Positions 54,694 to 63,477 are shown, counted from the first letter of the stretch. The stretch is 64,000 bases of DNA from UBA9655 sp963704475 (GCA_963704475.1 OY969900.1:620001-684000); one strand, 5' to 3'. Translations and numbers: made by a program. The notes: generated by a model not told the origin, from the sequence alone.

Positions 54694-54768
54694 GGGCGAT
54701 TAGCTCAGCGGGAGAGCGTCTCGTTTACACCGAGAGGGTCGGGGGTTCAAATCCCTCATCGCCCACCA
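54694..54768 (+). tRNA. tRNA-Val (anticodon TAC)
   Basis: The sequence GGGCGAT, TAGCTCAGCGGGAGAGC, anticodon loop TTTACAC on the TCTCG stem, T arm GGGGGTTCAAATCCCTC and closing ATCGCCC-ACCA fold as a standard tRNA-Val with encoded CCA. Confidence 0.97.
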
Positions 54769-54822
54769 GAGAAACTAAGGAGTTTCGAGGTTCCCCAAAT
54801 ACACTCAAATAAATACGCAAAC

Positions 54823-54891
54823 CTAAAACTCCCTATCTTCGTGGCAAGCCAACGGAGTATTACGGGAATTTTTCCTTCGGATCGGCCTGCT
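54823..54891. repeat. 69-bp palindromic repeat, copy 2
   Basis: This is the reverse complement of the repeat at 24017-24085 with about seven differences. It lies between tRNA-Val and the 3' end of the truncated 148-residue-protein copy, right at one boundary of the duplicated block. Confidence 0.75.
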
Positions 54892-55338
54892 CTAGAAGAC
54901 AGACTGCTGCAAGCTGCTGGGAATTAACCCGGAGACGTTGAAGGGAGCATCTTTAAAGGGAATCTCCCCCCACACAGGCGCTGATAAAACTTGAGCATCG
55001 TCTGTAAAGTGCATCGTTTGAAGCCGAATCTCTGGAAAAGCAACAAACGAAAGCTCATACCAGCGCACATGGTCTCGCTCCTTCACGAGTCCGCAAAGAC
55101 TCATGAGGGCCAGAAGAGACGAGCAAATATTTTCTGCATCTCTGGCTAGACCTCGTTGGTCCCAATCCGGATGACTTAAGAGAACATGCATGGACCCATC
55201 AAGGGGCAGAAGATCCAAGGTAACTACGTTACTTCTGATCTCTACCTCAAAAGAAAGTGGCTTTTCTCTTAGTTTTAGATACCGCATCTTAATCGGCTCA
55301 GCAGGTGTGAGAATATAGGGAGTTAGGATCATGTTCAC
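54892..55338 (-). CDS. Conserved 148-residue partner protein, copy 2
   Basis: It is nearly identical to the protein at 31312-31758 up to the residues DAPFN. After that the C-terminus changes to SGLIPSSLQQSVF, because the homologous DNA ends near 54925 and the frame runs into flanking sequence next to the palindromic repeat. It is translationally coupled to the ribbon-helix-helix gene by the same 4-bp overlap. Whether the altered tail matters is unknown; the frame is otherwise open and conserved. Confidence 0.65.
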   Translation of the reverse strand: MNMILTPYILTPAEPIKMRYLKLREKPLSFEVEIRSNVVTLDLLPLDGSMHVLLSHPDWDQRGLARDAENICSSLLALMSLCGLVKERDHVRWYELSFVAFPEIRLQTMHFTDDAQVLSAPVWGEIPFKDAPFNVSGLIPSSLQQSVF

Positions 55339-56501
55339 ACACTCCCCAGCTGATAGCGCAGGGCTTTCAGTTGTTCCTTAAACTGATCACTAACTTTTAA
55401 GAGGAACGTGATAAACTCTTGGACTTCTTCATGATCAAACATGAAGCTTGACTGTTGAGCTATAAGCCTCGATACCCCGTTCTTTGTCTCGTCAGAATTC
55501 CAGACGAAGCTCAAGCCTGGGACATCAAATCTGAGAATTGCTTTTTCTTTGGCTTTCTGGTGAACAGAAGAAAAGCGATTGATCGTGTGCGCCATTTCCA
55601 AGAGATCATCAAACGTAGGGAAGTCCAGAGAAAGAGTCGCGTCCTTTTTGTTAAACACAAAGCTTGCAAAGACTTGTCTCAAGTCATGCGTCCAGAGATG
55701 GCAGGTATAGCTCTTTGATTCAACAGACAGAGGTTTCTCTAAGCCATGCTGATGCACAAAGAGTTTCTGGCTCACCGTGTGATAGGGAGGACACTCCCTT
55801 GCAGCCTCTTTTTCCTGATGGGAATTATATTTAGCAATCTGAATCAACGTGGTTAGGTACGGCTGTAAGGCCTGTTGAAACACTAAGGGGGAGAGGATAT
55901 TTGCTCCCTTATCGTAAAGAAGAGAAGTCAGAAAGCACATAAAATCTCTCAGAGGGGCTATGAACAAAGGATTAGTCACAGGACAAGGATCTGCAAGGAG
56001 TCTTGCTTTGAAAGTGTTTGCGACTGCGTCCATACGCTCATAGAAGTCATGGGAATTTTGACTCAATCGCCCCCCAAACGCCGTAGGGTCGAACTCCCCT
56101 GAGGTGAGAGGATTAAGATCAAACTTCTTAAAAAAATGAAGGATCCTCTCTGAGGGAGAACAACAGCGACTTTTAACAAAACTCAGGAAGAGGTCTGTCA
56201 ATACAGTCATCGTCTCCAGATGGAGAAAGGAGCGTGACAAAAGAGGTGAGGCCGCAGAAACCAGAAGAAAAGTCATCTCCCCCTCTGACAAGCGCTCCCT
56301 CAGGTCATGCTTTTGAGCAATGAACCGGATGTCTTTTTCAGTCCCCTCATTGATAAGTCCTAAGGACTGGTCAAAGGTTTGAAGCCCAAGATCCAGCAGA
56401 TACCTCAAGGAATGAGAGAACGATTTAACGTTCGAAGAAAGAAGTGGCAAAGAGTTGATACGATTTTTAAGTGTTGTGTCGATACGGATGGCAGTTAACA
56501 T
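55335..56501 (-). CDS. Ribbon-helix-helix protein, copy 2
   Basis: A 388-residue close homologue of the protein at 30140-31315, with the same N-terminal strand LTAIRIDTTLKNRIN and helices SFSHSLRYLLDLGL. It lacks three residues in the middle (LSQNSHDF versus LSQRQMSSHDF). The upstream 90 bp are also conserved, including the ACATACAT and GGAGATCCCAT-like blocks, so the control is probably shared. The intact frame outside an obvious mobile element argues that the module is still selected. Confidence 0.65.
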   Translation of the reverse strand: MLTAIRIDTTLKNRINSLPLLSSNVKSFSHSLRYLLDLGLQTFDQSLGLINEGTEKDIRFIAQKHDLRERLSEGEMTFLLVSAASPLLSRSFLHLETMTVLTDLFLSFVKSRCCSPSERILHFFKKFDLNPLTSGEFDPTAFGGRLSQNSHDFYERMDAVANTFKARLLADPCPVTNPLFIAPLRDFMCFLTSLLYDKGANILSPLVFQQALQPYLTTLIQIAKYNSHQEKEAARECPPYHTVSQKLFVHQHGLEKPLSVESKSYTCHLWTHDLRQVFASFVFNKKDATLSLDFPTFDDLLEMAHTINRFSSVHQKAKEKAILRFDVPGLSFVWNSDETKNGVSRLIAQQSSFMFDHEEVQEFITFLLKVSDQFKEQLKALRYQLGSV

Positions 56502-56820
56502 GGGATCTCCTTAAATGTATGTTGTTTGTTACGTATATGTGATACGTAGATACACTTTTGCGATGAATTGCAAGTTTTTGAGCAAAAAATATTTTTATTA
56601 ATAAAAAAACAAGTAGTTACATTCTACGCTTCCCCCTACAGATGTGTTAGACCCAATGATGAGAGAAAAAAATGTGAGAGCAAGGCTTGTGTTTTTAACG
56701 AAGCTTTTGAAAAATGAAAGTTTTGTTGTGTAAAAAACTTCTTGCAAGTTAGATAAAATCTAATATTGTGTTCTGAAACCTAATATTGTGTTCTGAAACA
56801 GAAACAAAAGGAAGCTAAGC

Positions 56821-57684
56821 ATGCGAAAAAAATTAGTCCGGACATTCAAAATAGCGCTATTCGTTAGTTGTGTTTTTGCGATGACATTACCACAAGTATC
56901 CTCTGTTCTCTTAGATCAGGATGAAGTAAGGCAAGACACGTATAGCTGTGTGAGGGTGTGGCATGGGGGGCCTACCCAAAGCGCCATCGTTTCCGGAGCT
57001 AATACAGGTCATGCTTCCGTTGAACTTGTGCAAAACGGAGAAACCGAAATCTATTTTAGCATGTACCCTAGCCCTGAAGGGTCCCCCGTAACTGGTTGTC
57101 GCCCTCGTTGGAATACAAAGAGAGATGATCGAGTGGACGAAAATCTAGGTCGTTACTCACCAGAAACAGTGAAGATATATTCACTACACCCCCGTGACGT
57201 CCGTGCAGCAATGAGGGGCATTATGGCAAATGATAACGTTTTGTACGGTCTCCTACAAACTGACTTAAATCTTCACTGTGCAAGTTCATCGCGCCTGGTA
57301 CTACAAGATGGAGGAATTACAGATTTATGGCCAAAGAGAGGGTGGATTGGATGGTTTGTTGAGGGTATTAAAAATTTGCCTGGTGAAATCGTTCATGTGG
57401 GAACAGCTCACCAATTAGATCAGATTAAAGGCGCTTTAACTGCCTCTAAACTTCTGCTATCAGGAGAGTTGAGAGGAGCAGCACAGCATATAGCCATGGC
57501 TACTGGGCCAGGTGGTGGAATCAATACTTTTCGTGCTCAGCAAAGTAGGCCAAATATATGCTTATACGACCCATTGGGGGTTACTGATATTGTTGGGGTG
57601 ACACCTGAGCGGGTAAGAGCTCTCTGCACAGAGGCGAGAAATCTAGAAGTTGGGCAATATAGACGAACTCAGGGTTGGAATTGA
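56821..57684 (+). CDS. Secreted papain-like candidate effector, copy 2
   Basis: The 287-residue protein has a signal peptide (RTFKIALFVSCVFAMTLPQVS, residues 7-27) and is a diverged paralogue of the product of 28953-29810. Shared residues include LD-x-DEVR, GHASVEL (His64), Y-x-SM-x-P, YSLHP, LYGLLQ, LHCAS (Cys153), LWP and a C-terminal EARNLE..RRTQGW. Conservation centred on His and HCAS points to a permuted papain-like active site. AAGGAAGC precedes the ATG. The two copies share little elsewhere, as expected of proteins diversifying against hosts or competitors. Confidence 0.65.
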   Translation: MRKKLVRTFKIALFVSCVFAMTLPQVSSVLLDQDEVRQDTYSCVRVWHGGPTQSAIVSGANTGHASVELVQNGETEIYFSMYPSPEGSPVTGCRPRWNTKRDDRVDENLGRYSPETVKIYSLHPRDVRAAMRGIMANDNVLYGLLQTDLNLHCASSSRLVLQDGGITDLWPKRGWIGWFVEGIKNLPGEIVHVGTAHQLDQIKGALTASKLLLSGELRGAAQHIAMATGPGGGINTFRAQQSRPNICLYDPLGVTDIVGVTPERVRALCTEARNLEVGQYRRTQGWN

Positions 57685-57699
57685 GTTTTTAGTGGTCCT

Positions 57700-57830
57700 T
57701 GCAAAAAGTGTCGCATGTCGCATTGGATGCCGCACGCCTTATGCGACACTTTTATGCCATAAAGATGAGGAGTTCTGCGGTGTGTAGAGCTCTTTTTGAA
57801 AAGTATCGCAGTGTCGCATCGATTTACTCA
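57700..57830. repeat. GTCGCA repeat cluster, copy 2
   Basis: It contains TGTCGCATGTCGCA, TATGCGACA and CAGTGTCGCATCG and matches the complementary strand of 28780-28875, including the block with CAGAACTCCTCATC between clusters. The AT-rich flank to about 57905 also matches 28690-28775. From 57906 to 58127 I see only AT-rich sequence. Confidence 0.7.
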
Positions 57831-58127
57831 CATAAATAAAATTAGAATTTTTATGCTGCGTATTCCCATGAAGGCATTTGTGATCTGATAAATATATATT
57901 TATAAAATATTTATAGTAAAACAATAATAATATATAAATTTTTATAGTTATTTTTTAACAAGCCATTAGACTTCAAATATCTTCATGAGGCGGCCCTGAT
58001 AGTAACAGCCCTGATAAATTAAATAAATAAGTTGACTTTTTTCTCTTGTTATAATACAATAAAAATAAGATCAGAGACGTGTATCTTTCAGTACACTACG
58101 CCAATAATAAAAAAAAGATGAAAATCA

Positions 58128-58769
58128 ATGAAAAAAAAGATTCCTCTCTTAGCGGCGTTCCTTCTTCTTGGAAATATTTACAAGGTCGATGCTACTCCAA
58201 AAAATGTCATTATCATCCGCCATGCAAATAAAATCCCCTCTCCTAAGGGGATGACTCTTGAAGGGCCAAATCACCTTGACTTACGAGGATATGAAAGAGC
58301 CGCAGCTCTTGCCTATTATTTTTCAGGAACCCCTCTTTATAATGATCCACCCATAACTCATATTTTTGCCTCTGGTTTAAAAGAAGCAGATTCTTCAGTA
58401 AGGCCTATTCAGACGTGTGCCCCTATAGCAAATCATTATCATCTTCCCCTTGATATTGCCTTTAAGCCGACTAAAACCAAAGAACTAGCTCAAGAAATCC
58501 TTACAAATCCGAAATATAATGACTCCACGATCTTAGTGTGTTGGGAGCATGTAAATATTCGCCCTCTTGTTCTTGCTTTAGGGGCTGAAGATCCTGGGAA
58601 GTGGGAGTTTGATGTCTTTGATCAAGTCTATATGCTAGTGTTTGATGAAAAAGGTAAACCTAAGCTAACAAAGATCTTACAACAACTCATGTATGGAGAT
58701 AGACAGAGTTTTGACTCTCCAGAACCTCCCCTTCCTCCTGTAACAACAAAACGAACTGATGCAGATTAA
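58128..58769 (+). CDS. Secreted histidine-phosphatase-like protein
   Basis: A 213-residue protein with a signal peptide (IPLLAAFLLLGNIYKVDA, residues 5-22). It shows the histidine phosphatase core: IIIRHANK (catalytic His, about 29-36), the loop ASGLKEADSSVRPIQTC and the second His in VCWEHVNIRPL (about 143-153). The RHG motif reads RHA here. Phosphoesterase activity in the periplasm or outside the cell is likely; the substrate is unknown. The proline-rich C-terminus ends PEPPLPPVTTKR. Confidence 0.8.
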   Translation: MKKKIPLLAAFLLLGNIYKVDATPKNVIIIRHANKIPSPKGMTLEGPNHLDLRGYERAAALAYYFSGTPLYNDPPITHIFASGLKEADSSVRPIQTCAPIANHYHLPLDIAFKPTKTKELAQEILTNPKYNDSTILVCWEHVNIRPLVLALGAEDPGKWEFDVFDQVYMLVFDEKGKPKLTKILQQLMYGDRQSFDSPEPPLPPVTTKRTDAD

Positions 58770-58829
58770 GAACTTGTTAAGATTTTGTGAGATAAGAATG
58801 ACAAAAATCGGTCACATAGATGGAATAAA

Positions 58830-59543
58830 ATGAGCATTTCTCTATCAAAGGTATATCAATCGACACTTGTAATTTTGCTCACCATCACTCATGAAGGGCA
58901 TGGCGATATCTCTCTTTCTAATCATTGTGCCGTTTCTGTTGCGCGTTATGAGGCACAACACAACATTCCTCCAGGCCTTCTCCATGCTATTTCAAAAGCT
59001 GAATCAGGGGTTAAAAATATGGGCCATCTTCAAGCATGGCCTTGGACTGTTAATGCCGAAGGCCAAGGGTATTATTTTCCTACAAAAGAAACGGCCATTG
59101 CGGCAGTTCGAATAATGCAAGCGAGGGGAAAGAAAAGTATTGATGTAGGATGTATGCAGGTTAATCTCTACCATCATCCGTATGCCTTTAAAACGTTAGA
59201 TGATGCCTTTGACCCTGAAAAAAATGTGAAATATGCGGCCTTGTTTTTAACAAGATTAAAAAGCGTACATACCTCTTGGGAACGTGCAGTCTCCCATTAT
59301 CATTCAGCAAACCCTGTGCATCACATTCCTTATAAAAAAGCCGTCTTCGCTCTATGGAAAAAAGAACGCAATGGAGGAGCAATTCTATTCCATGCTGATG
59401 TTTCTGGGAGAGCCATCAATCGCATTCGACGCTTGCCAATGGTGCAGAAAGTAAGTTTAAGAACAAGTCCGTCTTCTCTCAATTCAACCACATCTGTCGT
59501 TCGGCGTGTCACCCGCACCTCAACGCATCTAAAGCGAATTTAA
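58830..59543 (+). CDS. Secreted lytic transglycosylase (SLT, VirB1-like)
   Basis: The 237-residue protein has a short N-terminal hydrophobic segment (YQSTLVILLTITHEGHG) and an SLT domain. HAISKAESG (catalytic Glu, about 51-59), IDVGCMQVNLYHHP (about 108-121), FDPEKNVKYAALFLTRLK and WERAVSHYHSAN are the standard motifs. It cleaves peptidoglycan. VirB1-type members open the wall for secretion systems, but no secretion genes adjoin. The C-terminal 50 residues are basic and low in complexity. Confidence 0.85.
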   Translation: MSISLSKVYQSTLVILLTITHEGHGDISLSNHCAVSVARYEAQHNIPPGLLHAISKAESGVKNMGHLQAWPWTVNAEGQGYYFPTKETAIAAVRIMQARGKKSIDVGCMQVNLYHHPYAFKTLDDAFDPEKNVKYAALFLTRLKSVHTSWERAVSHYHSANPVHHIPYKKAVFALWKKERNGGAILFHADVSGRAINRIRRLPMVQKVSLRTSPSSLNSTTSVVRRVTRTSTHLKRI

Positions 59544-59607
59544 GATTATCCTCATTTATATTAATATAATTTTGTTGTAACATTTTTTTGATTATATTGT
59601 ATTTGTA

Positions 59608-60588
59608 TTATCTTGTTTGTTGATTATTCCCCTCTGTTGGTGGAGTATACCGTCCTATTAGTGGATTATACCCCTCTGTTGGTGGATTATTTCCCTCTGT
59701 TGGTGGAGTATACCGTCCTATTAGTGGATTATACCCCTCTGTTGGTGGATTATTTCCCTCTGTTGGTGGAGTATACCGTCCTATTAGTGGATTATTTTCC
59801 TCTATTGGTGGAGTATACCCTCCTGTTAGTGGATTATTTTCCTCTATTGGTGGAGTATACCCTCCTGTTGGTGGAGTATACCCTCCTGTTGGTGGAGTAT
59901 ACCCTCCTGTTGGTGGAGTATACCCTCCTATTGGTGGATTATATCCTCCTGTTGGTGGATTATATCCTCCTGTTGGTGAATTTCCAAAGTTCTGCACCCC
60001 ATATTGCTCAGTTCCTCCCGGTCCATTTTCAAGGTTCTGTATCCCATACTGCCCAGTTCCTCCCGATCCATTTTCAAAGTTCTGCACCCCATATTGCCCA
60101 GTTCCTCCCGGTCCATTTTCAAAGTTCTGCATCCCATATTGCCCAGTTCCTCCCGGAGCACCATTTTCAATGCCCTGCCCCCCCAATTGCCCAGCTCCTC
60201 CCGGGGCACCATTTTCAATGCCCTGCCCCCCAAATTGCCCCAATGCAGGAGATTCAGATGCACTATTCGGCATCTGACAACTGTTCATGCAACTACTAAA
60301 GGTGGTAAGAAAGCAATTTGCGTGACATGCTGCGTAACTACTCACGTGAGCTCCTCCTGCGCAAGAAGCAGTCTCACAATCCGTAACCTGGTCATTACAC
60401 CTTTTCTTGCATTTCCTGTACTTCTTCTTGTGATCACATTTTTTCTTACATTTATACTTATCATAATTAGATTTCTCGTAATCACACCTTCTTTTGCATT
60501 CATGGTAAGACCATGCGATGCTTGCTTGAGGCAGCGTTACCCATCCTCCACATATCATTAAGAAAATATAAAATTTTCTTTTCAACAT
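59608..60588 (-). CDS. Secreted Cys-rich protein with two tandem-repeat regions
   Basis: The 326-residue protein starts at the ATG at 60588 (GGAAGAC upstream) with a signal peptide (FYIFLMICGGWVTLPQASIA). Residues about 25-100 are rich in Cys and Lys in CxxxC patterns (HECKRRC, KCKKKC, KCKKRC), like a disulfide knot or metal-binding domain. Next come Gly-rich repeats built on GGTGQYGxQNFEN, then many short GGYTPPT-like and PPTEGNN-like units to the end. The DNA repeats are nearly identical over short periods, so copy number is likely to vary. It is probably a surface or extracellular protein; the function is unknown. Confidence 0.75.
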   Translation of the reverse strand: MLKRKFYIFLMICGGWVTLPQASIAWSYHECKRRCDYEKSNYDKYKCKKKCDHKKKYRKCKKRCNDQVTDCETASCAGGAHVSSYAACHANCFLTTFSSCMNSCQMPNSASESPALGQFGGQGIENGAPGGAGQLGGQGIENGAPGGTGQYGMQNFENGPGGTGQYGVQNFENGSGGTGQYGIQNLENGPGGTEQYGVQNFGNSPTGGYNPPTGGYNPPIGGYTPPTGGYTPPTGGYTPPTGGYTPPIEENNPLTGGYTPPIEENNPLIGRYTPPTEGNNPPTEGYNPLIGRYTPPTEGNNPPTEGYNPLIGRYTPPTEGNNQQTR

Positions 60589-60913
60589 TAATTGTCTTCC
60601 TTGTGTATACAATATGGTTAAGTTTCAATTCCTAGTTACTACAATACCTGTGTGAAGAAATGTATAGATAGCCAAAATATAGCACCCTAGCTCTTGTTTT
60701 GCAGGAGCTAGGCCTGAAAGAAAGACATCCTCAAGGTATTTGAGTATATTCTGATTGAGAAAGATTGAAAATTTATTAACTTACCCCACTTTCCTCAGAA
60801 AATTCTTCATGAATCCATTTTTCTTTACTAAAAATTATAAAATAATATATATGATTACTAATTATAAATAGTGCATGTGCATCATTTATTTTTTATTAAA
60901 AAAGGAGAATATT
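60589..60913. other. Intergenic region between two secreted-protein genes
   Basis: It contains divergent promoters and a clean hairpin CCTAGCTC..GAGCTAGG at 60686-60712 that is not followed by a T run. The remainder is AT-rich with nothing I can name. Confidence 0.4.
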
Positions 60914-61168
60914 ATGAAAAAACTTCTTATCGCAACAAGCGCTCTTGGGCTTGCCTTTGCCTTTACAACGACGAGTCCTGCAGAAGCAGTCTCAGAACCT
61001 ACTGCCGCACCCCATGGCCAGCAGGGAAAAATTATTCTTGCACGTGGGCATCATTGGAGAGGCGGGGGAGTTTTTGGTTTCTTAGCCGCTCCTTATCCTT
61101 ATGCTTATCCTTATGCTTATCCTGATCCTTATGCTTATTATCCTGACTACTATCCTCCCATCTACTAA
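60914..61168 (+). CDS. Small secreted Tyr/Pro-rich protein
   Basis: The 84-residue protein begins at the ATG at 60914 after AAAGGAG. A signal peptide (LLIATSALGLAFAFTTTSPAEA) precedes a mature peptide of about 60 residues ending in YPYAYP-type repeats and YYPDYYPPIY. Low complexity and export suggest a small envelope or extracellular peptide. It pairs with the next gene, which has similar architecture. No family is recognised. Confidence 0.7.
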   Translation: MKKLLIATSALGLAFAFTTTSPAEAVSEPTAAPHGQQGKIILARGHHWRGGGVFGFLAAPYPYAYPYAYPDPYAYYPDYYPPIY

Positions 61169-61295
61169 GGATACCAATCAATATTATTCATAAAAAAAAT
61201 ATATTATCTTTAATAAATTATTATTATTTTTTATGTACAGTAAAAATAAGAAGGAAATCGTTTCCTTTCTTTTAACAAACGAAACGGAGGTTTTT

Positions 61296-61559
61296 ATGAA
61301 AACACTTACAAAAACAACCCTTTTTGCTCTTAGCGCTGTCGTTGCCTTAGGAGCTTCTAATAATTCTGCTGATGCACAGGTCGTATATGTTGTACGACCC
61401 CATCATCATGTAGTAGTACCTGCCTATCGTGTAGCACCTTATGGGTACGGTTATGGACCTTATTATTACGGACCTTTTTCTTCTAGCCCAGTAGGAGCCG
61501 TCCTTGGTGGGGCTAGTAATGCAGTTGGTGAAATTGTTTACTCTCTAACTGGTTTTTAA
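61296..61559 (+). CDS. Small secreted His/Tyr/Gly-rich protein
   Basis: The 87-residue protein starts at the ATG at 61296 (ACGGAGG upstream) with a signal peptide (TTLFALSAVVALGASNNSADA). The mature part has VVRPHHHVVVPAYRV, a YGYGYGPYYYG tract and the ending GAVLGGASNAVGEIVYSLTGF, a glycine-zipper-like hydrophobic stretch. It may associate with membranes. It is cotranscribed with or parallel to the preceding small gene and closed by a terminator. Confidence 0.7.
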   Translation: MKTLTKTTLFALSAVVALGASNNSADAQVVYVVRPHHHVVVPAYRVAPYGYGYGPYYYGPFSSSPVGAVLGGASNAVGEIVYSLTGF

Positions 61560-61566
61560 TTAAACA

Positions 61567-61614
61567 CCCTCTTCACCGAGAACAAAAATCTTTTGTTTTT
61601 GGTGGAGGGGTTTT
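61567..61614. terminator. Bidirectional terminator between convergent genes
   Basis: Arms CACCCTCTTCACC and GGTGGAGGGG with an inner AACAAAA..TTTTGTT stem are followed by TTTT on the plus strand. It lies between the small secreted gene and the convergent 2TM gene. Confidence 0.65.
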
Positions 61615-61939
61615 ACTTCTTCATGTCTCGTTTCAAGAGAACTTTTCTTTGAAAAGATATTTTCTTCTCCGTAAGTTCCGCGACCTTTCTCTCTTCCCAT
61701 TCAGGGTTTAGAAAGAAAATATAGTGAAAAACAAAGGGCATCAGTCCCAATTGACAGGCCCTAAAGGCTAAGGCAAATCCCCAAACAACGACCACATATT
61801 TTGGCCAAAAATCCCAGCTTCGATCAAGTGTGAGCCAAATAAGGATCAGAAGAACGTTAACTCCCACATAGACCACAAGATCCATGTAAAATCTCTTTAA
61901 TGTTTTGACTCGGTTGCGTATTTCTTCTTCCTTAAGCAT
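61613..61939 (-). CDS. 2TM-domain membrane protein
   Basis: A 108-residue protein with a charged N-terminus (KEEEIRNRVKTLKRFYMDL), two transmembrane helices (VVYVGVNVLLILIWLTL and YVVVVWGFALAFRACQLG) and a charged C-terminus (FLNPEWEERKVAELTEKK). This is the layout of the 2TM domain family, often fused to regulators but here free-standing. It is divergent from glyA. No function is known. Confidence 0.8.
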   Translation of the reverse strand: MLKEEEIRNRVKTLKRFYMDLVVYVGVNVLLILIWLTLDRSWDFWPKYVVVVWGFALAFRACQLGLMPFVFHYIFFLNPEWEERKVAELTEKKISFQRKVLLKRDMKK

Positions 61940-62015
61940 GGGATGCCTCCTCTAGATTTTTAAAGCTTTGTCTGATATCTTGTCTTTATACTTCATAGCG
62001 GAGATTGCTTTATAA

Positions 62016-63275
62016 ATGGTTAAACCCCTCCCTTTTTTTACCGCATCTTTGCGTCAAACTGATCTTGTTATACAGACTGCCATCGGTGAAGAGCTTAAAA
62101 GGCAACAAGATCAAATTGAACTCATTGCCTCAGAAAATATTGTCTCAAAGGCCGTTTTAGAAGCCCAAGGATCCGTTCTCACAAATAAGTATGCGGAAGG
62201 GTATCCAGGAAAGCGCTATTATGGAGGCTGTGAATGGGTGGATCAGGTTGAGCGACTTGCGATTGAACGAGCCTGCGCTCTTTTCCAGTGTTCCTATGCA
62301 AATGTTCAGCCTCATTCCGGCTCTCAAGCCAATCAGGCTGTTTTCTTAGCCGTTCTTACCCCAGGGGATACGATTCTTGGCATGGATCTTACGGCAGGGG
62401 GGCATTTGACCCATGGGTCTCCTGTTAATCTTTCTGGGAAATGGTTTAAGATTAAAGGATACGGCGTTCATCCAGAAACCCATCTTATTGATTATGAGGA
62501 CGTGCGGGTTCAGGCCCTTGCTCACCGCCCAAAGCTTATCATTGCAGGAGGGTCGGCTTACTCTCGCACGATTGACTTTGCACGCTTTAGAGCAATTGCA
62601 GACGAAGTAGGCGCCCTTCTAATGGTGGATATGGCCCATTTTGCAGGGCTTGTGGCGGCGGATGTCTTCCCCTCCCCTCTCGCCCACGCCCATGTTGTGA
62701 CAACTACAACTCACAAAACATTAAGGGGCCCTCGCGGCGGGATGATTTTAAGTACAGATCTAGAGATAGGAAAAAAAATCAATAGTGCTATTTTTCCAGG
62801 CCTTCAAGGAGGTCCTCTCATGCATGTGATCGCAGCAAAAGCTGTTGCCTTTGGGGAAGCTCTTCTGCCTTCTTTTAAAGTGTATGCAAAGTCCGTTATC
62901 ACTAATGCCAAAATTCTTGCAGAAACATTGCAAGAGAGGGGGCTTAAGATTATCACGGATGGCACAGACTGCCATCTCTTCTTAGTAGACCTACGAGCCC
63001 TCGGGACCACAGGGGCAGACGCTGAGAAAACTCTTGAGGCTGTAGGCCTTACCTGCAATAAGAATGGAATTCCTTTTGACCCACTGCCTCCAGCCCAAAC
63101 ATCAGGCATTCGTCTTGGAACGCCTGCAGGGACAACACGAGGCTTTGGACTTGAAGAATTCCGCCAGATCGGCCACTGGATTGCCGATGCATTAGAGGGA
63201 GATGCATTTCATCATCAAAGAATTCGTGAAACAGTTGCTGATATGTGTCATCACTTTCCTATTTATACGTCATAA
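62016..63275 (+). CDS. glyA: Serine hydroxymethyltransferase
   Basis: The 419-residue PLP enzyme converts serine and tetrahydrofolate to glycine and methylenetetrahydrofolate, the one-carbon donor also used by ThyX. Conserved regions are IELIASENIVSKAVLEAQGS (about 27-46), YPGKRYYGGCEWVD, VQPHSGSQANQAVF, VDMAHFAGLVAADVFPSP and the PLP lysine in TTTTHKTLRGPRGG (about 229-242). It is full length. A structured repeat separates it from nuoA. Confidence 0.96.
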   Translation: MVKPLPFFTASLRQTDLVIQTAIGEELKRQQDQIELIASENIVSKAVLEAQGSVLTNKYAEGYPGKRYYGGCEWVDQVERLAIERACALFQCSYANVQPHSGSQANQAVFLAVLTPGDTILGMDLTAGGHLTHGSPVNLSGKWFKIKGYGVHPETHLIDYEDVRVQALAHRPKLIIAGGSAYSRTIDFARFRAIADEVGALLMVDMAHFAGLVAADVFPSPLAHAHVVTTTTHKTLRGPRGGMILSTDLEIGKKINSAIFPGLQGGPLMHVIAAKAVAFGEALLPSFKVYAKSVITNAKILAETLQERGLKIITDGTDCHLFLVDLRALGTTGADAEKTLEAVGLTCNKNGIPFDPLPPAQTSGIRLGTPAGTTRGFGLEEFRQIGHWIADALEGDAFHHQRIRETVADMCHHFPIYTS

Positions 63276-63289
63276 GAAAGAAAATATAT

Positions 63290-63442
63290 CCAATGAACTT
63301 AAAATACCAATGTAACCACTGTCATCCCAGACCTACACATCCTTCATTTTCGGCGAAAATGTTAGGATGTGTCGATCTGGGATCCATGGGCAAACATTCT
63401 TGCCTTAGCCTATGGGGCCTTGCTTTCGCAGGGATGACACCG
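63290..63442. repeat. Structured intergenic repeat, copy 2
   Basis: Same layout as 28185-28340: CCAATGAACTT at the start, GTCATCCC, an inner hairpin (CACATCCTTCATTTTC-GGC-GAAAATG..GGATGTG), GGGATCC and a TGCTTTCGCAGGGATGACACCGG end. The inner stem differs in sequence from copy 1 but pairs equally well. Confidence 0.75.
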
Positions 63443-63477
63443 GCGGATCGGGTTCTTTCAGTATAATGAGTATAACG

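Larger units (their letters stand above)
54892..57905 (-). mobile_element. Inverted duplicate of a 3-kb block of the integrated element
   Basis: Four landmarks of the central element recur here in mirrored order: the 148-residue protein, the ribbon-helix-helix protein, the secreted papain-like protein and the GTCGCA repeats with their flank. In the element they occupy 28700-31750. The two DNA-binding genes are nearly identical, while the secreted genes are well diverged. No integrase or att site is visible, so this is a remnant of a related element or a translocated block. Confidence 0.8.

Noticed and set aside
59613..60299. Long plus-strand frame rich in LLVDY and LLVEY units
   Set aside because: It is the antisense shadow of the tandem repeats in the secreted protein gene on the minus strand, without signal peptide or ribosome site.
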